Positions 18,065-26,869 of a stretch of 64,000 nucleotides of DNA are shown here, piece after piece. How positions within the stretch are numbered: the first letter of the stretch is position 1; every line of letters begins with the position of its first letter. The DNA comes from Wenyingzhuangia gilva. GTDB lineage: Bacteria > Bacteroidota > Bacteroidia > Flavobacteriales > Flavobacteriaceae. The stretch covers positions 62,001-126,000 of the forward strand of contig NZ_JAUMIT010000007.1 of NCBI RefSeq assembly GCF_030519655.1, read 5' to 3'. Made by a program: the position numbers and the translations under genes. Below the pieces are notes generated by a model. It saw only the letters and a program-made list of their open reading frames with translations. It searched no databases and had not been told where the DNA came from.

Positions 18065-19390
18065 TTAATGATGACTTGCAACCATTTTATGGTTTGTTGC
18101 TTTTTTAGCTTTCATAAACACTGTAATCACAGCGCTAATCAATAATAATACACCAGCAAAAGTGATGGCTTGACGAGGATCGTTGTCTAAAAAGTGTTTT
18201 AAAATATATCCGAATGATAGGTTTTGAATAATCATAGGAATTACAATCATCATGTTGATAATCCCCATATAAACTCCATAACGTTCTTTTGGAATATCTG
18301 CCACAACCATTAAATAAGGAATTCCCATCATACTAGCCCATCCAATTCCAAAACCAGTAATGGCAAAGAACAATAAGTTTTTATCCTCAATATGTGGAAA
18401 GGCAATAAATCCTGCTGCTGCCAATAATAAACAAACTGTGTGTACAGTTTTAGCACTGTATTTTTTTGCATAACCTACTAGTAAAAAAGCCACTAAAAAG
18501 GTAACGATATTGTACCATCCGTTTACCAAACCTGTCCAACTTACTGCTTGTTCATAAGCTTCTGGATTGCTTTTTGGTGTGGCATTCCAAACAGATAAGG
18601 CAATACTTTTTGATGAATTTTGCCAATAACAAAACAAGGCATACCATTGAAATAAGTAAACCAATGCCAAGTGCCACATAATTTTAGGCATGCTTCCTAT
18701 GGCAGAAAATATTTCAATTAATGGTTGAAAAATATTTCCTTTTTCTGCTCTCATTTTAGCTAATTCTTCTGGAGTAGGCGGAATTTCTTTGGTGGTTTTA
18801 ATACTCCATAATACAGAACCTATAGAACAAACAGCTCCTAAAAAGAAAGAGGCATATACCCATGTTGGTAATGATCCTGTTTTTCCTATAAATATCATGG
18901 GAAAAATAAATAAAGATAAATTTGCCAATGTTTGTCCAAAACCTGTAAAAAAGCTTTGCATTTGAAACCCTAAAGGTTGTTGTTCTTCATCTAATTTATC
19001 AGCAATAAAAGCTCTATAAGGCTCCATTGCAGTATTGTTTCCTGCATCTAAAATCCATAACAAACCTGCAGCCATCCATAAAGAACTACTATATGGAAAC
19101 GCAATTAAACAAAGGCTACACATCAAAGCTCCAATTAAAAAATAAGGTTTTCTACGCCCAAATCTAGGAGACCATGTTTTATCACTCAAAGCACCAATTA
19201 AAGGTTGTACTAACAAACCTGTAACAGGTCCTGCCAAGTTTAATAATGGAATTTCATCTGGACTAGCTCCTAAAAAATCGTAAATAGGATTTACAGCACT
19301 TTGTTGTAATCCAAAGCTATATTGAATTCCAAAAAAACCAACATTCATGTTTAGTATTTGCCAGAAACTTAATTTTACTTTTTGGAACAT
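18065..19390 (-). CDS. SLC45/GPH-like sugar transporter (MFS)
   Basis: A 441-residue inner-membrane transporter of the major facilitator fold with about 12 hydrophobic helices. The loop between helices 2 and 3, IGALSDKTWSPRFGRRKPY (about 63-81), and the opening LNMNVGFFGIQYSFGLQQ are typical of the SLC45-type sucrose/maltose proton symporters common in Bacteroidota. It most likely brings the intact disaccharide across the inner membrane after passage through the TonB receptor. The C-terminus is a basic cytoplasmic tail (MKAKKATNHK). It lies 11 bp upstream of fructokinase and 95 bp after the receptor. Confidence 0.9.
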   Translation of the reverse strand: MFQKVKLSFWQILNMNVGFFGIQYSFGLQQSAVNPIYDFLGASPDEIPLLNLAGPVTGLLVQPLIGALSDKTWSPRFGRRKPYFLIGALMCSLCLIAFPYSSSLWMAAGLLWILDAGNNTAMEPYRAFIADKLDEEQQPLGFQMQSFFTGFGQTLANLSLFIFPMIFIGKTGSLPTWVYASFFLGAVCSIGSVLWSIKTTKEIPPTPEELAKMRAEKGNIFQPLIEIFSAIGSMPKIMWHLALVYLFQWYALFCYWQNSSKSIALSVWNATPKSNPEAYEQAVSWTGLVNGWYNIVTFLVAFLLVGYAKKYSAKTVHTVCLLLAAAGFIAFPHIEDKNLLFFAITGFGIGWASMMGIPYLMVVADIPKERYGVYMGIINMMIVIPMIIQNLSFGYILKHFLDNDPRQAITFAGVLLLISAVITVFMKAKKATNHKMVASHH

Positions 19391-19485
19391 TGTTTCGTTT
19401 TTATGAATTATAATTTAGTTTTTTGTTTTGTAAAGAGCTGATGTTTTTGTGATTACACCAGCTCTTCTATCATAATTATAACTGG

Positions 19486-22083
19486 TTAGAATTGGTATTT
19501 CAAAGCCAAGCTAATAGATCTACCAGGTAACGTTCTACCTCTTACATAGTTTACTTGGTTGTCTGTAATACTTCCTTCTTCAGCCTCTGTAACTGCAATA
19601 ACATCTAAAATATTATTTACAGATAAATTTACGTTTAAAGATTCTGTAATTGCATAGTTTACAAATCCACTTGTCACTACAAAACTTGGCATTACTAATT
19701 CGTTAGTGTCTTGAGCATATGCTTTAGATTGTCCTACAAAGCTTAACCCTATTGAGTTTTGTTTTACACTACCAAAGTTATAAGATGGCATGATGTTGTA
19801 AATAAAGTCAGGTTGTCTTCTTGGTTTGTTTCCTTTGTTTGCTCCAGAAGTAATTTCTGCATTGGTATAAGTTACCGCTCCTCTTAAGTTAAAATCTCCA
19901 AAGTTGTAGAAACCTTCTAATTCAAGTCCCATAGATTTATAATCATTTTCTATAATACTGTTAGAGGTTGCTTCAAATCCTCCTTCTTCGTTGGTAGTAG
20001 CATAGAAAGCTGTAGCATATACGGCACCTCTTCTAAGATTTCTTTTAAATCCAAGTTCTGCTTGAGAAAGAAAATCTAAGGCATTTATTTTATCTCCATC
20101 TAAGTAATCTAATCCTGAGAATAAAATACGGTCAGATTTTGCAGATGCACCTTTACTATATCTTACAAATACAGATTGATCTTCTGAAAATTTGTAGTTG
20201 ATACCCGCAGAGTAAGAAAGGTAGTTATAATCATAATCTACACCTGTTGGGTTTGCATTGTCTATTACATGTGCTGTTTGTTCTGGAGTAGAAATAGTTC
20301 CGTCTCCATTAACATCAATAGCTCCTTCTTTACCTCCTGCAAAAGATCCACTTACTTTCCCCATATCATATCTAATACTTGCATCAATAGTTAAGTTTTC
20401 GGTTGCATCTACTGAAACTTGTGCGTATGGTGCAGATACATTGTATTGTGTATCATAATTACGGTGTAAATTCCCCCATGCTGGTGTTCCGTAATTTAAC
20501 AATCCGTTTTCACTTAACCCATCAACATTAATCAATCTAGCATTGTCATCAGAAGCATCTTGAACATAAGTGTTCCACAACCATGACATTGAAATGTTTT
20601 GAATAGATTTGAAATATCCAGCCGTAATACTAATATTATCAATAGTTTTAGACAACTTTACATCATTCATAAAGTTATTAAGATTGTTCAATTCAACATC
20701 AAACATATGAATTCTACTTACTAAAGTGTTTGCATCTACAGGATTTCCTGAATCTGCATAAGTCAAAGCTCCTGTTAATTTAGTTTCCATATCGGTTGCA
20801 GTACCTACACTTTCTACAAAAGGAGTAATAAACCCACCTTTGTTCATAGAAAAACGTCCGTTGTTACTAATTTTCCAATCGTTGTCTAAATCAAAACTAG
20901 CTTCAAATCCTACAGAAGTAGACACAGGATGCATTCCATCAGTTACATAACCTCTTTTTGTAACACCATCAGGTCCAGTACGTAATGTTTGAGTTAAGTT
21001 TGCTGTGTGAATAGAACCTGTAGTAGCATTAAATCCTGGTGCATTACCCCATGTAGGGTTGGCATTGGTTCCTGTAACTTTAATAGGTACTGGCATATAT
21101 GCAGCAGTTCTATCATTTAAATATTTTGCATACAATCTTACATGTCCGTTGTCAAACTTCTTAGTCAAGCTTACTTTTAATTGTCCTCCATTGTTAGCTG
21201 TAAATCCTGTAGTTCTAATTCCTTCTCCAACTCTGTAAAAACCTCCTGTGTGAATAAATAATCCATCATTAATCTCAGTTCCATAGTCAAAATCTGTTCT
21301 AAAAGAATTGTAGTCTACTCCAAAAGTAGTTCCTATAGATCCACCTTCTACCTCTCCTGTTTTACTAATAATGTTGATGATTCCCCCAGGACCGTTAGAG
21401 GTTAATGTAGATGCTGATCCTCCACGAATAGCTTCTATTTTAGCCACATTATTATCAAATCTTGTAAAAATATCAGCGGTACCAAAAGCAATATCTCCAT
21501 AAAGTAATACTGGTAATCCATCTTCTTGTAACTGAACGTATTTAGAACCTCCAGAAGAAATTGGTACCCCTCTTACGGCAATATTTGAGTTTCCTTCCCC
21601 TCCTGATGATTCGGAACGAATCCCCGGAATAGTTCTAAAAATTTCTGCCGTTGACCTAGGAGCAGATTGTGTAATGGTAGCTGGTTTCATGGTGGTTACC
21701 GAAACACTAGATTCTATTTTAGATTTTGGAGTAGCTACCCCAGTAATAATAACTTCATCTAAAGACTCCGAGCTTGATTCCATCACAATATTTAATGAAA
21801 TATTATTTCCTGCTGCTGTTATTTTTTTAGAATAACTTACATATCCTAAAAATTGAGCTACCAATGTATAATTTCCGTTTTTTACATTTTGAATGGAATA
21901 ATTCCCATCAAAATCTGTGGCTGTACCTTGTGAGGTTCCTTTTAGTAAAACAGTTACCCCTAACAATGGTTCTCCGTTTTGATCTTTAACATTTCCTGAA
22001 ATTGTTGTTTGTGCTATGATTGATGATGCTGAAAATAGCAACACTAATAAAAGCCCCCATTTGAATTGAATTGAATTTTTCAT
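19486..22083 (-). CDS. TonB-dependent receptor for the sugar locus
   Basis: An 865-residue outer-membrane transporter. Signal peptide 1-24; carboxypeptidase-like regulatory domain about 27-105 (ISGNVKDQNGEPLLGVTVLLKGT); plug about 115-240 (RTIPGIRSES, and IEAIRGGSAS); then a beta-barrel ending ALKYQF with the usual terminal Phe. It is shorter than most SusC proteins and no SusD follows, so it works as a stand-alone receptor like the sucrose/maltodextrin TonB receptors of other Gram-negatives. It is the first gene of the unit and starts opposite the LacI gene, with two operator-like palindromes between. The expected substrate is sucrose or a related alpha-glucoside. Confidence 0.9.
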   Translation of the reverse strand: MKNSIQFKWGLLLVLLFSASSIIAQTTISGNVKDQNGEPLLGVTVLLKGTSQGTATDFDGNYSIQNVKNGNYTLVAQFLGYVSYSKKITAAGNNISLNIVMESSSESLDEVIITGVATPKSKIESSVSVTTMKPATITQSAPRSTAEIFRTIPGIRSESSGGEGNSNIAVRGVPISSGGSKYVQLQEDGLPVLLYGDIAFGTADIFTRFDNNVAKIEAIRGGSASTLTSNGPGGIINIISKTGEVEGGSIGTTFGVDYNSFRTDFDYGTEINDGLFIHTGGFYRVGEGIRTTGFTANNGGQLKVSLTKKFDNGHVRLYAKYLNDRTAAYMPVPIKVTGTNANPTWGNAPGFNATTGSIHTANLTQTLRTGPDGVTKRGYVTDGMHPVSTSVGFEASFDLDNDWKISNNGRFSMNKGGFITPFVESVGTATDMETKLTGALTYADSGNPVDANTLVSRIHMFDVELNNLNNFMNDVKLSKTIDNISITAGYFKSIQNISMSWLWNTYVQDASDDNARLINVDGLSENGLLNYGTPAWGNLHRNYDTQYNVSAPYAQVSVDATENLTIDASIRYDMGKVSGSFAGGKEGAIDVNGDGTISTPEQTAHVIDNANPTGVDYDYNYLSYSAGINYKFSEDQSVFVRYSKGASAKSDRILFSGLDYLDGDKINALDFLSQAELGFKRNLRRGAVYATAFYATTNEEGGFEATSNSIIENDYKSMGLELEGFYNFGDFNLRGAVTYTNAEITSGANKGNKPRRQPDFIYNIMPSYNFGSVKQNSIGLSFVGQSKAYAQDTNELVMPSFVVTSGFVNYAITESLNVNLSVNNILDVIAVTEAEEGSITDNQVNYVRGRTLPGRSISLALKYQF

Positions 22084-22169
22084 GATAGTATTTTGCTAAT
22101 AGTTAATAAATTACTTAATTATTTTGCTAATCTATAATTCATGTCAGATTTAAATTACGAATTTCATAA

Positions 22170-22204
22170 CGAAAACGATTTCGATTTTACCTAAAACGTT
22201 TTCG
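22170..22204. promoter_or_regulatory. Paired LacI-type operators
   Basis: Two palindromic sites centred on CG occur between the receptor and the regulator: CGAAAACGATTTCG (22170-22183, imperfect) and a perfect AAAACGTTTT core (22193-22202). Their centres (22176/77 and 22197/98) are exactly 21 bp, two helical turns, apart. The consensus resembles GalR/LacI-family sites. They probably control both divergent promoters, including autoregulation. Confidence 0.75.
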
Positions 22205-22244
22205 TTAATTATTTTTATTACATTTATTTCATTAAAAAAGAAAA

Positions 22245-23273
22245 ATGAAGCCAGTTACCTTAAAAGAAATTGCCGAAAAATTAAATATATCTGTTACTAC
22301 AGTTTCTAAAGCTTTAAAAGATTATTCAGATGTAAGTCCAAAAACCAAAGCTTTGGTAAAAGAATTGGCTGCTACTCTAAATTACACGCCTAATTCTTTT
22401 GCGGTACACCTAAGAACCAAGGAGTCTAAAACCATTGGTTTGGTGATTCCTGAAGTAGTTCATCATTTTTTTTCTAACGTAATTAAAGGAATCATCTCCG
22501 AAGCCGAAAAAGAAGGTTATTTGGTTATTATATTGCAATCCAACGAATCTTACGAATTAGAAAAAAAACAAATAGAATTGTTAATGAGCCATAGAGTAGA
22601 TGGCATTTTAATTTCTTTAGCTAATGGTACGGCAGATTTTAAACATTTAAATGCTGTGATAGAGCAAGACAAACCTTTGGTGATGTTTGATAAAATTGCA
22701 AAATTGGTTAAGTGTTCTAAAATTATTATTGATGATCAAAAAGCTGCATACATCGCAACCCAACATTTAATAGATACTGGTTGCAAACGCATTGCTCATT
22801 TTAGAGGGCCTTTGTTGCCACAAAACTCTATTGATAGATTTCTAGGATATAAAAAAGCTTTGCTAGACAATGGAATGGAGTACGATCCTAATTTGGTGTA
22901 TTTAAATGATTGTGATGAAAATAGTTTTGATGATGGAAAAATGAATGCTGCCAAACTATATAAAGAACACAATGATGTGGATGGTATTTTTATCAATACA
23001 GACATGGTGGCTATTGGTGCGATTTCGGAATTTAATAGATTGGGAGTTAAAATTCCTGAAGAAATTTCTATTGTAGGTTTTAGTAACTGGTTTATGTCTT
23101 CTGTCATCTCCCCTACCATTACAACTATTGATCAGCCAGGCTATGCCATGGGACAAACCGCTTTTAAACAATTGTACAAAGAAATTAAAGCTCATAAAAA
23201 CAATGTGGCTATAAGTCCTGAAATTATTCAATTAGAAACTGCTTTGGTTAAAAGAGAGTCTACTAAAAATTAA
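22245..23273 (+). CDS. LacI-family transcriptional repressor of the sugar locus
   Basis: A 342-residue regulator. N-terminal LacI HTH (residues 3-50) reads TLKEIAEKLNISVTTVSKALK with the hinge-helix region after NYTPNSFAVHLR. The rest is a periplasmic-binding-protein-like sensor (about 60-335: TIGLVIPEVVHHFFSNVIKGI, the GILISLA strand, HFRGPLLPQNSIDRFLGY, and VSIVGFSNW). It is divergent from the TonB receptor across operator-like palindromes, so it most likely represses the sucrose-type operon and itself, with a sugar or sugar phosphate as inducer. The HAD phosphatase gene follows 43 bp later in the same orientation. Confidence 0.93.
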   Translation: MKPVTLKEIAEKLNISVTTVSKALKDYSDVSPKTKALVKELAATLNYTPNSFAVHLRTKESKTIGLVIPEVVHHFFSNVIKGIISEAEKEGYLVIILQSNESYELEKKQIELLMSHRVDGILISLANGTADFKHLNAVIEQDKPLVMFDKIAKLVKCSKIIIDDQKAAYIATQHLIDTGCKRIAHFRGPLLPQNSIDRFLGYKKALLDNGMEYDPNLVYLNDCDENSFDDGKMNAAKLYKEHNDVDGIFINTDMVAIGAISEFNRLGVKIPEEISIVGFSNWFMSSVISPTITTIDQPGYAMGQTAFKQLYKEIKAHKNNVAISPEIIQLETALVKRESTKN

Positions 23274-23316
23274 CGGTATGTTCTTTGTTAGGTATATTGA
23301 CTAATCATCAACAAAT

Positions 23317-23964
23317 ATGAAACCAACCACTTTTATTTTTGACATGGACGGAGTAATGATAGACTCTGAACCTTTTTGGCAATTGGCACAAATAAACGCT
23401 TTAAAACATTTAGGCATAAAAGTTACGGCTGAAGATTGTGAAAAAACAACCATGGGAAAAAGAATAGACCATGTTGCTAAAATATGGTGTGATTTACATT
23501 GCTTAGAAATAAGTCCTAAACAACTGGCGGATGAAATCCTGGATCAGGTGGTAATTAGCATAAAGGATAACGGACAAGAAATAATTGGTTTAAAAGAATT
23601 ACTTACATATTTAAAACAAGAGAATTATAAAATTGGCTTGGCAACTTCTTCTAGTTGGAAAATTATTGAAGCTGTACTACACAAACTAGAGGTAAAACAT
23701 TTTTTTGATGAAATATGTAGTGCCGATGATGAAGTTTATGGAAAACCAAATCCAGCGGTGTATATTAAAGCTATGCAAAAACTAGAATCAAAACCAAGTG
23801 AGTGTATCATTTTGGAAGATTCAGTTACGGGAATGATTGCAGCCAAAGCTTCTATGGCTTTTACCATAGTCTTAAATGCAGATGTATCTGCCCCAAAATT
23901 TTCAATAGCAGATCAAAGATGTCCATCTTTAGCAAAAGTATTAAGATATTTAAAAACTTTATAA
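23317..23964 (+). CDS. HAD-family phosphatase, beta-PGM/HxpB-like
   Basis: A 215-residue haloacid dehalogenase superfamily hydrolase of the beta-phosphoglucomutase/2-deoxyglucose-6-phosphatase type. Motif I FDMDGVMIDSEPFW holds nucleophile Asp9 and acid/base Asp11; motif II is LATSSSW; motif III Lys is in the GKPNPAVY region; motif IV is ILEDSVTG. A helical cap occupies about 17-85. It is downstream of the LacI regulator and ends at a terminator, so it probably handles a sugar phosphate arising from the same locus. Whether it is a mutase or a simple hexose/hexitol phosphatase cannot be told from sequence; the MIDSEPFW signature leans to the phosphatase. Confidence 0.85.
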   Translation: MKPTTFIFDMDGVMIDSEPFWQLAQINALKHLGIKVTAEDCEKTTMGKRIDHVAKIWCDLHCLEISPKQLADEILDQVVISIKDNGQEIIGLKELLTYLKQENYKIGLATSSSWKIIEAVLHKLEVKHFFDEICSADDEVYGKPNPAVYIKAMQKLESKPSECIILEDSVTGMIAAKASMAFTIVLNADVSAPKFSIADQRCPSLAKVLRYLKTL

Positions 23965-23973
23965 AATTAAAAA

Positions 23974-23999
23974 GCCCTAGTAATTATACTAGGGCCTTT
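23974..23999. terminator. Bidirectional terminator
   Basis: GCCCTAGTA (23974-23982), loop ATTA, TACTAGGGC (23987-23995), with A-run before and CTTTC after. It serves the HAD gene and possibly the convergent EF-hand gene. Confidence 0.8.
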
Positions 24000-24026
24000 C
24001 GTTTTACATAATATTAAGAATAAAAA

Positions 24027-24398
24027 CTATTCTTCACTTTCTTGGTCACCACCGTTCATTCCTTCATTATTTCCCCAATCTCTTTTGGGTCTTTCTCCTT
24101 CTGTTCTTTGTGGTCTGTTTTTTCTCATCTTTTCAAAAAAGGTTTTAAACTCCTCTAAAGTAATTCCTCCATCAGCGTTTGCATCCATTTTATCAAAGCC
24201 CTTTGCCATTCTCTTTCTATCTTCAACTTCTTCCTTTACAATTTTACCATCATTGTTTTTGTCTAATCTCTCAAACATTTTTTCTGGAGTTGGTCTTTCT
24301 CTTTTTTTTGTATTAGAATTTTCTTCTTGAGAAAAAGCGCTCATTCCTACAAACAAGCAGATTGCAATGGCAATCATTATTGATTTTTGTGTTTTCAT
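24027..24398 (-). CDS. Exported EF-hand protein
   Basis: A 123-residue protein with a signal peptide (1-23) and two EF-hand calcium loops: DKNNDGKIVKEE (about 46-57) and DANADGGITLEE (about 72-83). Both have the acidic positions 1, 3, 5 and Glu at 12 needed for calcium binding. The tail is rich in Arg/Lys/Pro and ends in an acidic stretch (GGDQESEE). Similar small periplasmic EF-hand proteins are common in Flavobacteriia, with unknown partners. It is transcribed alone, convergent with the HAD phosphatase. Confidence 0.85.
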   Translation of the reverse strand: MKTQKSIMIAIAICLFVGMSAFSQEENSNTKKRERPTPEKMFERLDKNNDGKIVKEEVEDRKRMAKGFDKMDANADGGITLEEFKTFFEKMRKNRPQRTEGERPKRDWGNNEGMNGGDQESEE

Positions 24399-24565
24399 TT
24401 TTGATAATTTTTTTTATAGATTATTGTTTTTTAATCTGTTTATGTTGTTTAGACTTAACATATTTGCTTTGGTTTAATCATAATGATACATAATTATTTA
24501 AATTTTTAATTTCTTGTATTATTAACATTCTTTTATAAATATAGAATTATCGCTCATAAAAAATG

Positions 24566-24579
24566 AATGAACGTTCATT
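24566..24579. promoter_or_regulatory. TetR-type operator
   Basis: AATGAACGTTCATT is a perfect 14-bp palindrome, typical of TetR/AcrR sites (TGAACGTTCA core). It lies 31 bp before the regulator start codon and just before the -7 box, so bound repressor would block its own promoter. Confidence 0.8.
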
Positions 24580-24584
24580 TTTTA

Positions 24585-24592
24585 TATCTTTA
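24585..24592 (+). promoter_or_regulatory. -7 box for the TetR operon
   Basis: TATCTTTA resembles TAnnTTTG and is placed 18 bp before the regulator ATG, with the operator palindrome in the -33/-7 spacer. Confidence 0.45.
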
Positions 24593-24610
24593 ACCCATAA
24601 TTAAGATCAA

Positions 24611-25195
24611 ATGGAGCAATTAAGTAAAAGTGAAATCAAAAGAAATGCGCTGATAAAGGCAACAATTTGTTTGGTGATAAACAATGGTTTTCACGCTGCT
24701 CCTATGTCAAAAATAGCTAAAATGGCAAACGTTTCACCTGGAACCATTTACTTATATTTTGAAAACAAACAAGATCTTATCAATAAAGTCTATTTAGAAA
24801 TTAAAGCATCCTTTGCAAAGCATGCTTTTAAAAACTATGATCCTTCTATGGAAGTAAGAGAAGGATTTGAAAACATATGGAAACAAATTGCAGACTTTAA
24901 ATTAGTACAGGTTGAAGAAGCCCTATTTTTAAGTCAATGTGACAATACTCCAATGATAGATGAAGAAAGTAAAAAAGAAGGAATTAAGCATTTGCAACCC
25001 CTAATTGATTTGTGGAAACGTGGTCAAGAGGAAGGAATCATAAAAGAATGTTGTCATTATGTGCTGTATGCCTATACGGTTTACCCTTTAGCATTTTTAA
25101 TGAATGCCAAACAGAACAAAGAAATTAATATAAATAAAAAATATATCCAAGATGCTTATTTACTGGCATGGGATAGTATCAAACAATCAAAATAA
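24611..25195 (+). CDS. TetR/AcrR-family repressor
   Basis: A 194-residue regulator with the N-terminal TetR HTH (about residues 8-55), reading ALIKATICLVINNGFHAAPM, SKIAKMANVSPGTIYLYFENKQDLINKVY. The C-terminal helical ligand domain (about 75-190) is variable as usual. A perfect palindromic operator sits in its promoter. The three genes that follow at 6, 6 and 24 bp spacing encode a nitroreductase, a double-bond reductase and an alcohol dehydrogenase, so it probably represses a detoxification operon that responds to a reactive aldehyde, quinone or nitro compound. The ligand is inferred. Confidence 0.92.
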   Translation: MEQLSKSEIKRNALIKATICLVINNGFHAAPMSKIAKMANVSPGTIYLYFENKQDLINKVYLEIKASFAKHAFKNYDPSMEVREGFENIWKQIADFKLVQVEEALFLSQCDNTPMIDEESKKEGIKHLQPLIDLWKRGQEEGIIKECCHYVLYAYTVYPLAFLMNAKQNKEININKKYIQDAYLLAWDSIKQSK

Positions 25196-25201
25196 ATTAC
25201 A

Positions 25202-25834
25202 ATGGAATTATTAGACAAATTAAACTGGAGACACGCTGTAAAAGCGATGAATGGAAAACAAGTACCTGAAGAAAAAGTAGAGAGAATTTTAGAAGCCATC
25301 AGGTTAACTGCTACTTCTAGTGGATTACAACCTTTTGAAGTAATTGTTGTAGAAAATCAAGAAATCAAAGAAAAAATTAAACCTGTAGCATGGAACCAAT
25401 CTGTAATTACGGAATGTTCTCACTTATTAGTTTTTGCTGCTTGGGATACTTATACTCCAGAACGTATTAATGAAGTATTTGACTTAACAAACAAAGTTCG
25501 TGGTTATGAAAACGAAGGTTTTGAAAACTACAGACAAATGTTGTTAAATACTTATCCGCAAAAACCAGCAGCCGAAAACTTTACCCATGCTGCTAAACAA
25601 GCTTATATCGCTTTTGGTTCTGCATTAATTGCTGCTGCTTATGAAGGAGTAGATGCAACACCTATGGAAGGGTTTGATCCAGCTGCAGTAGATGAAATTT
25701 TAGGATTAAAAGAAAAAGGACTTGGAAGTGCTATCTTATTACCATTAGGGTATAGAGATGAACAAAATGACTGGTTACACGGACAAAAGAAAGTTAGAAA
25801 AAGTGCTGAAACCATGTTTACAACACTTAAATAA
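25202..25834 (+). CDS. Nitroreductase-family FMN oxidoreductase
   Basis: A 210-residue NAD(P)H-dependent flavoprotein of the NfsB-like nitroreductase family. The N-terminal LNWRHAVKAMNGKQVPEEKVERILEAIRLTATSSGLQPFE contains the phosphate-binding and dimer-swapped pattern of the family. The middle has AKQAYIAFGSALIAAAYEGVDATPMEGF, the common C-terminal signature. Ending GYRDEQNDWLHGQKKVRK also fits. It would reduce nitroaromatics or quinones with two electrons using FMN. It is the first enzyme gene after the TetR repressor, with 6 bp between them. Confidence 0.9.
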   Translation: MELLDKLNWRHAVKAMNGKQVPEEKVERILEAIRLTATSSGLQPFEVIVVENQEIKEKIKPVAWNQSVITECSHLLVFAAWDTYTPERINEVFDLTNKVRGYENEGFENYRQMLLNTYPQKPAAENFTHAAKQAYIAFGSALIAAAYEGVDATPMEGFDPAAVDEILGLKEKGLGSAILLPLGYRDEQNDWLHGQKKVRKSAETMFTTLK

Positions 25835-25840
25835 AACAAT

Positions 25841-26845
25841 ATGAATCAAACAATCATTTTAAAACAGAGACCGATTGGAGCCCCTACTTTATCAGATTTT
25901 GATTTTGTAAATGATGACTCAGATTTAACCCCAAAAGAAGGAGAAATATTATTAGAAACCATTTATATTTCTGTAGATCCTTATTTAAGAGGTAGAATGA
26001 GTGATGCAAAATCTTATGTGGCTCCTTTTGAGGTTGGGCAACCAATCACCTCAGGGATTGTAGCAAAAGTTCTTGTTTCTAAAAACACTAACTTTAAAGA
26101 AGGAGATTATGTATCTGGTCTTTTAGATTGGAAAACAAAGCAAATTTCTAACGGAAAAGGATTAAATAAAGTCAATAATCAGAACAACATTCCATTAAGC
26201 GCATATTTAGGTGTTGTTGGTATGACTGGTTTAACGGCTTATTGTGGTCTTACACAAATAGGAAAACCTAAAGAAGGGGAAACACTAGTAGTTTCTGGTG
26301 CTGCAGGAGCGGTAGGTACCATTGTAGGACAAATAGGTAAAATATTAGGATTGCGAGTGATTGGAATTGCAGGATCGGATGAAAAAGTAGAAATGTTAAC
26401 TTCAGAATTTGGATATGATGAAGCCATTAACTACAAAACAACAAAAAACCTATCCTCTGCCATCGCTAGTGCAGCTCCTAACGGAGTTGATATTTATTTT
26501 GATAATGTAGGAGGAGATATCTCTGAAGCTGTTTTATATAATATCAATCAATTTTCAAGAATTATTGTGTGTGGAGCCATTTCAGTTTACAACAATACAA
26601 CTCCACAAAAAAATGCAACCGTTCAACCTTTTATTGTTAAAAACAGTGCTTTAATGCAAGGTTTTATTGTATCTAATTATGCAAGCATATTTCCAGAAGC
26701 TATCCAAAAATTAGCAACTTGGTTGGAGCAAAACAAATTAACCTATACAGAAACAATTGTAGAAGGTTTTGAAAACACTCCCCAAGCTTTTATTGATTTA
26801 CTTGATGGAAAAAACAAAGGAAAAATGATTGTAAAAACTTATTAA
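25841..26845 (+). CDS. NADP-dependent enone/quinone reductase (MDR family)
   Basis: A 334-residue zinc-free medium-chain dehydrogenase/reductase similar to CurA, YncB and leukotriene B4 12-hydroxydehydrogenase. Marks are VDPYLRGRMSD near residue 46, then the Rossmann fold VSGAAGAVGTIVGQIGKILGLRVIGIAGSDEK (about 150-181) and the NVGGDI strand. The nucleotide-binding region with GSDEK and Lys-rich follow-up suggests NADPH. These enzymes saturate the carbon double bond of alpha,beta-unsaturated carbonyls. It is in a compact operon with a nitroreductase and an iron alcohol dehydrogenase, consistent with clearing reactive electrophiles. Confidence 0.9.
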   Translation: MNQTIILKQRPIGAPTLSDFDFVNDDSDLTPKEGEILLETIYISVDPYLRGRMSDAKSYVAPFEVGQPITSGIVAKVLVSKNTNFKEGDYVSGLLDWKTKQISNGKGLNKVNNQNNIPLSAYLGVVGMTGLTAYCGLTQIGKPKEGETLVVSGAAGAVGTIVGQIGKILGLRVIGIAGSDEKVEMLTSEFGYDEAINYKTTKNLSSAIASAAPNGVDIYFDNVGGDISEAVLYNINQFSRIIVCGAISVYNNTTPQKNATVQPFIVKNSALMQGFIVSNYASIFPEAIQKLATWLEQNKLTYTETIVEGFENTPQAFIDLLDGKNKGKMIVKTY

Positions 26846-26869
26846 ATAAATCATCTAAAAAAATAGCAT

